A stretch of 64,000 nucleotides of DNA from assembly GCA_026168455.1 (NCBI GenBank), contig CM047425.1:93189580-93253579 (forward strand). Reading direction: 5' to 3'. Positions 60,851 to 64,000 of the stretch are shown in pieces; positions within the stretch are counted from its first letter, which is position 1; every line of letters begins with the position of its first letter. The notes beneath the pieces were generated by a model, which was not told where the DNA came from, ran no database searches, and saw only the letters and a program-made list of their open reading frames with translations. A program made the position numbers and the translations under genes. This stretch comes from Theocolax elegans (Eukaryota; Arthropoda; Insecta; Hymenoptera; Cerocephalidae).

Positions 60851-63759
60851 ATTTTATTATTATTATCTTGTAATAGATATTAATTAATCTTCCTTCCCTT
60901 TTACTCAGTCTTCATCAAATTAAACCGAATTAAAAGATAATACATTTTTCGATTGGATTTCAATGGCTTCGTTCCACGCAACTCGATATAATCATGTATA
61001 CGAAAAATTAAATATTTTTCGAATTTATATCCTTAATTGAACAGACGAAGCTATGTGCCAGTCAACGTAAATAAGTATATTTTGAAATATTTATCGTTTT
61101 GAATTATAGCATGCACTTATCAATTTCCAAAGTATTAAAGAAGATAAATTATAAAGTTATTTTATTATCTAAAATATGTTCGCTCAAAAGTAATCTTCGA
61201 GCAATGGGACCATGCGGTGTCTGACAGAGTACTGAGTATATACTTGAATATATCTACTTGAATTGGTTATCACGTACAGTGCGCAGCAACGTAAGCTGAA
61301 GAATGACATTACTCAAAAGTTAGTCAATTTCTATGTAAAACAGTTATTTGTACTATTCAGAAATAAAATTTTCAACAATCATTAAAATGATCTATGAATA
61401 ATTCTAATAATTTAATAGGATAACCAAAATATTCTCAAATTATCAGAATATATTTATATGAATAGTTAGTGTGAGTTAAATTTATATGTTATACGATCTT
61501 AATTACATTTATGATTTCAATATACAGTAAATATATCTAATAAAATCTATACTTTGTTGAGTATTAATTACGGTGTTAATTATTATATAAAACTTAAAAA
61601 ATTTATAATCTTTCACATGCTCATATTTCAGAAATTCATAAAAGTAAGAAGATGATCCAAAAAGGAAACTCGATAATACTATATACCTAATTTGAAGATT
61701 TTAATTACATTTTACATAATTTATTGTGTAAAAACGAAATTAAGTTTTATTACAATAAATTTCTTTCTACGTATCGTATACATTTTTAAATTGATTTCTA
61801 TCGTGATTATGCTCCATCAAAATAATACAATTTTCCTTTCAAATTTAAATAAAGCAATCGAGGATTTAAATAATTAACATCCCGCAGATTGTTAAACATA
61901 TAAAACATGAACCTTATTGATTTGGAGTGACTGTTAGTTGATTATATAGACTAATTACCTATAGGACAAAATTTTTTACTCGATAAACCGCCTAGGTGTA
62001 TTAAACTAACTATTGCTCACGTGCGTGACTGCATACACGCATAAGCGCACGTATATATATCCATACATTAGCAAATACATCATTTTGAGTTAAACTTTAG
62101 ATATCGTTATGTACCGGTGCAAGAGTTAACGAGCAATGATGCACTAGTGAGTTTCCACGCGTGGAATAATAAATGCCGTGTGATTATTCTGATGGCACGC
62201 GATATGTTTTATACGAAAGCGCACCGTCACATTTCGTTACAATACTTGTGTATTTAATAGACTCGTAAAAGTTTACCCGTGTAAATTGTAATAATTAAGA
62301 TGTTCTTAACAGTCTGCCACTAGCACGAAAGTGCATTAACAAATCTGACGCCATTTTATCTAAGTAGCGCATTAACATTTTGCGCTATAATGCCTAACAA
62401 TTCATATGCATACTACAGATAGTTTTCCACTACTTTTAAGTACCTATACAATTTTTTGGGACTATTAAAAATTTTAATTACGAGTGATAATTACTTGAGA
62501 TATTTATAAATTATATAACTAATACATTTTATACAAAAATGTTCGTAATGAATTAATAGTTATTAAACATTGTTCTGAATATGTCTGATAGAATGTAAAA
62601 TAATTAAATTACTTTGGGTTATATACGTTTCGGTTTTGTTTAGCAAACATAAATCTAGGTCATAAGCTTTAGGAGCATAAACCATATCAATAATATTTAC
62701 TGAGCCAATCGTAATATTGTATTTTTAGAAAATATTATCTTGCGATTTGTCTTATCGAACGTCATAAAAGTTGTAGAAATATTTTAATATACATTTATAG
62801 ATGAAATATTTAATTATTTTTTATGTAAGTATCTACGACAAATCGATCAGTATTGCCTAATGAAATAATTTAATTATAATTAATAAAATATGTTTTTGAA
62901 GAAGTAGGAAAAGATATACCATTGTTTATCAACAATTAATAATTGTGGAAATTTTTTGAAACTAAAATACAATCTGATTTTCAAGAAATCTGCTACCAAA
63001 TAATGTTGATTATGCTACACCCGCTTCATATTTTTGATATGGAAGTTTTCGAGAACGCGATTGAATATTTTAATCTGAAATTTTCTAAAGAGATTAATTA
63101 TTTGTTAACACAGGTGCGCCTTCTCATATGTTTTCAAATAGTACCATATTTTATAAATTATAGCTCAGATATTTGTTTAGCTTGATAATAAAGTAAGGAG
63201 AATTAAAGTTGACTTTTACACCCCCTTGAATATATTATAATTTTTTGTTTGATCGACAGCATTGACCAGTTTTCTTTCCTTGTATTAAATTCTTGGTTAT
63301 TCAATAATTACTTCGTAAAATGCACTACTTTTGAATGTAATTGTGGCTTTTTTCTACCTTATACATTTGGTAAGAACCATCTTTTACCTATCAACGTAAA
63401 ATCCTCTTTGTAAGTACAAATTTTGTAACAAATTTCTTTATAAATACATCAAATATTAAGATACTGTGAAACTGCATTATATTATATGATGTTCGAATGA
63501 AATTATACCATACGACATTTTTACTAAGAGAAACCAATAATAAATTAAGTTAGAGAGGCTTAATAATATGCATTGCGAATCATTTTGAATAAAGTACATA
63601 AAAAATCTATCCATTCGAATTAATTACCATCGTCAAAGGTAAAATAGGTCTTTGATCGTTCAGGGTGCGATTCATGGCATTATGCAAGTCTATGGAACAA
63701 TGAAAAAAAAATATACTCGATTCAATTATACCTTTCAATTCCAGTCTTTCTTTATAGTT
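60851..63759. other. AT-rich non-coding stretch
   Basis: A small balanced segment with CACGTG and ACGCG motifs lies at about 62010-62280. No gene is supported. Confidence 0.5.
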
Positions 63760-64000
63760 ACTCCGTATAAAGGGGAGCAACCGCCGTAAGATGTCTGTAT
63801 TTCTATTTAGCTCGAACTTTCGATATGCGGCGTTGAAACGCTATCACTCAGAATTCTCAGAATGGGAGAGGGGGCGACTACTAATTTAGAGAAGAACAAA
63901 GGGACGAAGGCTCGGCACGCTTGAGCTGAGACAGAAACGCGATACTCGTTCGAAGAAAGAGATAGAAAAGTGAAGGTGAAAGAAACAAAGAAGGAGAAAA
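63760..64000. other. GC-richer patch running off the window edge
   Basis: TATAAAGGGG at about 63767 is followed by CpG-containing and then purine-rich sequence up to the end. It may be a promoter or 5' leader of a gene beyond the window. This is suggested only by the TATA-like box and composition. Confidence 0.25.

Noticed and set aside
60038..60887. Open frames of 100-154 codons on both strands
   Set aside because: They overlap in opposite directions in a GC-rich patch where stop codons are rare by chance. No recognisable domain.
1..64000. Well-known insect microRNAs (let-7, bantam, miR-1, miR-9, miR-124, miR-184 and similar)
   Set aside because: No mature sequence was noticed when reading through by eye. 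A profile search would be needed to exclude less conserved ones.

Overview
The window looks like nuclear DNA of an insect. It is strongly AT-rich, CpG is not depleted, there are many GA/CT, CA and TA microsatellites, and small GC/CpG-rich patches sit in AT-rich DNA. This composition fits a hymenopteran (ant, bee or wasp), but that is an inference from composition and repeat style, not from a marker gene. I found no conserved single-copy host gene. Most of the sequence reads as intergenic or long-intron DNA. The genes I can support belong to mobile elements.

Region by region: 1-3012 is AT-rich DNA with one CpG-rich, pyrimidine-tract-rich patch (about 1190-1790). 3013-8439 is a nearly intact non-LTR retrotransposon on the minus strand: 13-bp target-site duplication, oligo(A) tail, ORF1 with one CCHC knuckle, and ORF2 with APE endonuclease, RT and RNase H, broken once by a frameshift before the RNase H. 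8440-11500 is AT-rich with two GC patches, and 11502-11722 is a fold-back element. 11801-21838 is a roughly 10-kb composite bounded by short terminal inverted repeats. It holds an intact three-exon tyrosine recombinase gene (12026-13654, 480 aa) followed by about 7.9 kb of 388-bp tandem repeats (13685-21581), first about 15 units in one orientation and then about 6 in the opposite one.

The most interesting feature is inside the 388-bp unit. One strand (minus in the first block, plus in the inverted block) encodes a complete type III hammerhead self-cleaving ribozyme. Core, three stems and cleavage site are all present, and the stem I and stem II loops are complementary over 11 nt. The rest of the unit is a series of further hairpins. 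This is the architecture expected of a retrozyme-like or hammerhead satellite whose transcript would process itself to about 388-nt monomers and possibly circles. The array is flanked by a 13-bp direct repeat just downstream of the recombinase gene, so it may have inserted into that element.

From 21840 to 64000 the sequence is non-coding as far as I can see. It holds fold-back elements (21.6, 21.86, 23.46 and 41.5 kb), a few microsatellites, two tRNA-like remnants (47.0 and 48.4 kb) and about ten GC/CpG-rich patches that may be regulatory elements or unrecognised exons of a host gene.
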